The translations under genes and the position numbers were made by a program. DNA of 24,323 nucleotides. Origin: JBGTLW01 sp041743835. GTDB taxonomy: Bacteria > Planctomycetota > Phycisphaerae > Phycisphaerales > Phycisphaeraceae. How positions within the stretch are numbered: the first letter of the stretch is position 1; every line of letters begins with the position of its first letter. The notes under the pieces were generated by a model, which was not told the origin of the DNA, ran no database searches, and worked only from the letters and a program-made list of their open reading frames with translations. Location: positions 1 to 24,323 of the forward strand of contig JBGTLW010000124.1 of the NCBI GenBank assembly GCA_041743835.1, read 5' to 3'. Shown here piece after piece: positions 22,430 through 24,323 of this stretch.

Positions 22430-23368
22430 TTAGAGCTTCATACCGTGACGCAGGCACTCGGCATAAAAGCGTCGGCTAAGCCAACGGTTGCGGTGAGGCC
22501 GCAGCGGCGGGAACGCGGCCACCCGCCGCGACATCACCTCGGGGTGCGACCCGGTAAAGTTGCGCATCGCGTTGTATTTATCCATGAACCGGCTGTACTT
22601 CGCTTCCGCCTTCGCCAGCCGCTGCTCTGTTGGCAGTTCGCCCCAGTACTGGTTGGCCATCACCTCGATCTTCCGCCGCCTGTTCACCGGGGTCTGCACC
22701 CACGCGTAATGAAACACCCGCGCGGGAGCCGTGTCGCCGGGGCCGCACGCCCAGCGCACATGGCCGCCGAGGTGGTGCTTGTCGAGGTAGTAGTTGTTCC
22801 GCCCGCCGGGGTTAAAGCCGTGGCCGGGCCGGGCCAGCAGTTCCTCGCGGATGCCCGGCCCACACCCGTCGCCATACAGCGCCAGCGTCCCGTCAAGCCG
22901 ATACACACGCGACACCTTGCGGTACATCCACGGGTCGATCGAGCGGTAGTCGAACACAAAGTTGAGCACCCGCACCAGCAACGCCTTGATGGCCGGGTCT
23001 TGGGCATACGCCTCGCACGCGGCGCGGAGCTTGGGCAGGTCGTCCTCGTGATACACCTCGTCACAGAACTGGTGCAGGCCCCACGTCGCGCCGGTCGCGG
23101 CCGCGGCATCCATCGCCTTCTGCCCCTCGAGCCGAAAGAAATCCCCGCCGGTCATCTTCGCCGGCCATCGGCTGTCGATGATCGTGATCTTGCCGGGGTC
23201 GATGGCCTGGATGTAGTCCCGGGTGTCGTCCTCCGAGTCGCCCGCGAGGAAGATGTAACGGTCACAGATCGGCAGCACCGAGCGGATCGCCTCCGCGACG
23301 GGGTAGTCGAGCTTGCGCAGGTTCTTCCCGTAACTAAAGCCACAGATGAACGGTTTGTCTGGCATCAT
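22430..23368 (-). CDS. Glycosyltransferase-like protein (GT-A / family 2-like)
   Basis: 312 residues from ATG 23368 (a second ATG at 23365 is equally good; neither has a clear ribosome-binding site). N-terminal text resembles GT-A enzymes: YPVAEAIRSVLPICDRYIFLAG, then SEDDT at 45-49, then a strand ITIIDSRW. An acidic motif FCDEVYHEDDL (101-111) sits where family 2-like enzymes carry the metal- and sugar-nucleotide-binding residues. The C-terminal third is basic and aromatic, with YNAMRNFTGSHPEVM. No membrane segment is seen. Assignment is by resemblance, so the sugar and acceptor are unknown. It lies between the kinase-like gene (15 nt) and the methyltransferase gene (24 nt), suggesting one cell-envelope glycan operon. 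Confidence 0.7.
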   Translation of the reverse strand: MMPDKPFICGFSYGKNLRKLDYPVAEAIRSVLPICDRYIFLAGDSEDDTRDYIQAIDPGKITIIDSRWPAKMTGGDFFRLEGQKAMDAAAATGATWGLHQFCDEVYHEDDLPKLRAACEAYAQDPAIKALLVRVLNFVFDYRSIDPWMYRKVSRVYRLDGTLALYGDGCGPGIREELLARPGHGFNPGGRNNYYLDKHHLGGHVRWACGPGDTAPARVFHYAWVQTPVNRRRKIEVMANQYWGELPTEQRLAKAEAKYSRFMDKYNAMRNFTGSHPEVMSRRVAAFPPLRPHRNRWLSRRFYAECLRHGMKL

Positions 23369-23383
23369 GGCGCGGGGTGGGGC

Positions 23384-24250
23384 TTAGGTTCGCTTGGGCC
23401 GGGGCAGAAAAGTGATGGGGTCGTATCGCCTGTAAAAGTCCCGCAGGATATCAGTGGTCTGCCGGATGATCCATCGCCTGCCGCGTCGGGCAAAAAGCGC
23501 GGGATACCCCTCCTCAAGCCCGCGCAACGCCGCGTGATATTCACCCCGCGTCGCGGAGCCGACACGGTTGACCGAGCGGGTCACCACCGCGAGGCAATGA
23601 CAGACCTGACGATCCGAGCGCAGCCGTCGCAGCGACGCATCGATCAGCATCGGCTCATCACCCTCAAGGCAGGCCGCGTCGATCAGCAGGTTCGAGGGCT
23701 TGTAATCGCGGTTGTACCACCCCGCCCCCGCGAGCCGACCGATCTGCCGGCCGATGCGGTGCGCCACGTGCAATCGCATCGCTTCGGTCTGCGCGGGCCC
23801 CATGGCGGGCGGCTCTTGGCCGGTGACCAGTTGATCGACCGTCTGCCCCTGGATGTGCGGGAGGACCAGCCGCTCGGTCCCGCCGGGGCCACGGACCAGC
23901 GCGTAGGGCTCACAGACACGCAGCCCCGCGCCACGCAGCCGCCACGCCCCGCGCCACTCGCGCCACGCGATCGAGACCCCCAACAAACCGTAGACCCGCG
24001 TCTTCACCGCCCCGTCCCGGTACGTCTTCACAACCCACCGCGCACCCGCCGCGTCACACGACACCACGGTAGATCGGCGGTCATCCTTGTATGTCTGCAC
24101 GGCCGGGGCGCTGAGGATCGCGGCGATCTGCTGGGCCGCAGCCTGCGGGTTGGTGCTCGGCTCGTTGTCGCCGTAGCGCCGGCCATAGACCGCCACGCCG
24201 GGCGTCGGGCTGGGGAGGCGGACCGCGAAGGGGGCTGACAGAGGCGTCAC
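23384..24250 (-). CDS. KdkA/WaaP-like lipopolysaccharide core kinase
   Basis: 288 residues from a GTG at 24250; this start is uncertain because no ribosome-binding site is visible. A reduced protein-kinase-like fold: beta-3 lysine in RWVVKTYRDG (Lys75), a helix with Glu98 (WREWRGAWRL), hinge text LVLPHIQGQT, catalytic loop YNRDYKPSNLLID with Asp182 and Asn187, and metal-binding MLIDASLRRL with Asp204. Asn stands where the usual HRD histidine is. From the family, such enzymes phosphorylate Kdo or heptose in the LPS core on the cytoplasmic side. It leads a run with the glycosyltransferase-like and methyltransferase genes. A small-molecule kinase of another kind cannot be excluded. Confidence 0.8.
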   Translation of the reverse strand: MTPLSAPFAVRLPSPTPGVAVYGRRYGDNEPSTNPQAAAQQIAAILSAPAVQTYKDDRRSTVVSCDAAGARWVVKTYRDGAVKTRVYGLLGVSIAWREWRGAWRLRGAGLRVCEPYALVRGPGGTERLVLPHIQGQTVDQLVTGQEPPAMGPAQTEAMRLHVAHRIGRQIGRLAGAGWYNRDYKPSNLLIDAACLEGDEPMLIDASLRRLRSDRQVCHCLAVVTRSVNRVGSATRGEYHAALRGLEEGYPALFARRGRRWIIRQTTDILRDFYRRYDPITFLPRPKRT

Positions 24251-24323
24251 ACCGGGATCATAACAGTCCGCCGGAAGGGCCCGCCTTGCACGAGCACAAC
24301 CGGTGGAGGAAGATGCGGGCTCA
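24251..24323. other. Right-edge sequence upstream of the kinase-like gene
   Basis: 73 bp. On the minus strand TGTTATGAT (extended -10-like) ends 6 nt before the kinase GTG, which would give an almost leaderless mRNA; no -35 is seen. On the plus strand GGAGGAAG sits directly before an ATG at 24313, possibly the start of a divergent gene cut by the edge. Neither is secure. Confidence 0.3.

Noticed and set aside
21728..24238. 836-codon open frame on the plus strand
   Set aside because: It is antisense to three genes with clear domain motifs; its product is Arg/His/Pro-rich with no fold. GC-rich DNA leaves such mirror frames open.
24305..24323. Divergent plus-strand gene beginning at 24313
   Set aside because: Only three codons are in view; the purine-rich motif is very close to the ATG. 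Too little to call.

Overview
This is a GC-rich bacterial window. Gene order and protein style suggest a planctomycete, probably Phycisphaera-like: PilM/N/O genes beside GspE/F-like and GspG-like parts, an RBS-poor set of leaders, and an LPS-kinase-like gene. That placement is inference; no rRNA or other taxonomic marker is present. Almost every gene is on the minus strand. The one exception is a two-gene toxin-antitoxin pair.

Region 1 (16735 down to 1, minus strand) is one co-directional run of 15 genes, the last cut by the left edge. It builds and controls a type IV pilus / type II secretion machine. In transcription order: a small membrane-anchored protein, a GspH/FimT-like pseudopilin, PilM, PilN, PilO, a PilP/GspC-like protein, a secretin with an unusual long acidic tail, a TPR lipoprotein (pilotin candidate), a histidine kinase, a single-domain response regulator, an HD-GYP c-di-GMP phosphodiesterase, a STAS protein, the PilB/GspE ATPase, the PilC/GspF platform protein, and a large membrane sensor (HAMP-PAS-PAS-GAF) ending in a degenerate GGDEF domain. 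Several junctions overlap (ATGA or similar), so much of the run is probably translationally coupled. The notable point is a regulatory cassette (kinase, receiver, HD-GYP, STAS) between the outer-membrane parts and the ATPase/platform pair, with an ATPase whose N-terminus resembles a c-di-GMP-binding MshEN domain. Read together, the run looks like a self-contained, c-di-GMP-controlled pilus/secretion operon.

Region 2 (16736-17292) has no gene. It holds five tandem copies of a GTTCCGGGGG-type repeat just upstream of the operon, and a roughly 190-bp MITE-like element with long inverted arms. Region 3 (17293-17922, plus strand) is an AbrB-type antitoxin and Doc/Fic toxin pair with a putative self-regulated promoter.

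Region 4 (17950-18976) is a separate GspG-like major pilin gene with a strong terminator and an intricate, palindrome-rich leader. Region 5 (18977-21467) holds a Nudix (Ap4A hydrolase-like) gene and lepA, separated by a duplicated repeat. Region 6 (21662-24250) holds a SAM methyltransferase, a GT-A-like glycosyltransferase candidate and a KdkA/WaaP-like kinase, probably acting on cell-surface glycans.

No tRNA, rRNA, CRISPR array or insertion sequence was recognised by eye. No PilT, PilD or further T2S minor pseudopilin is in view.
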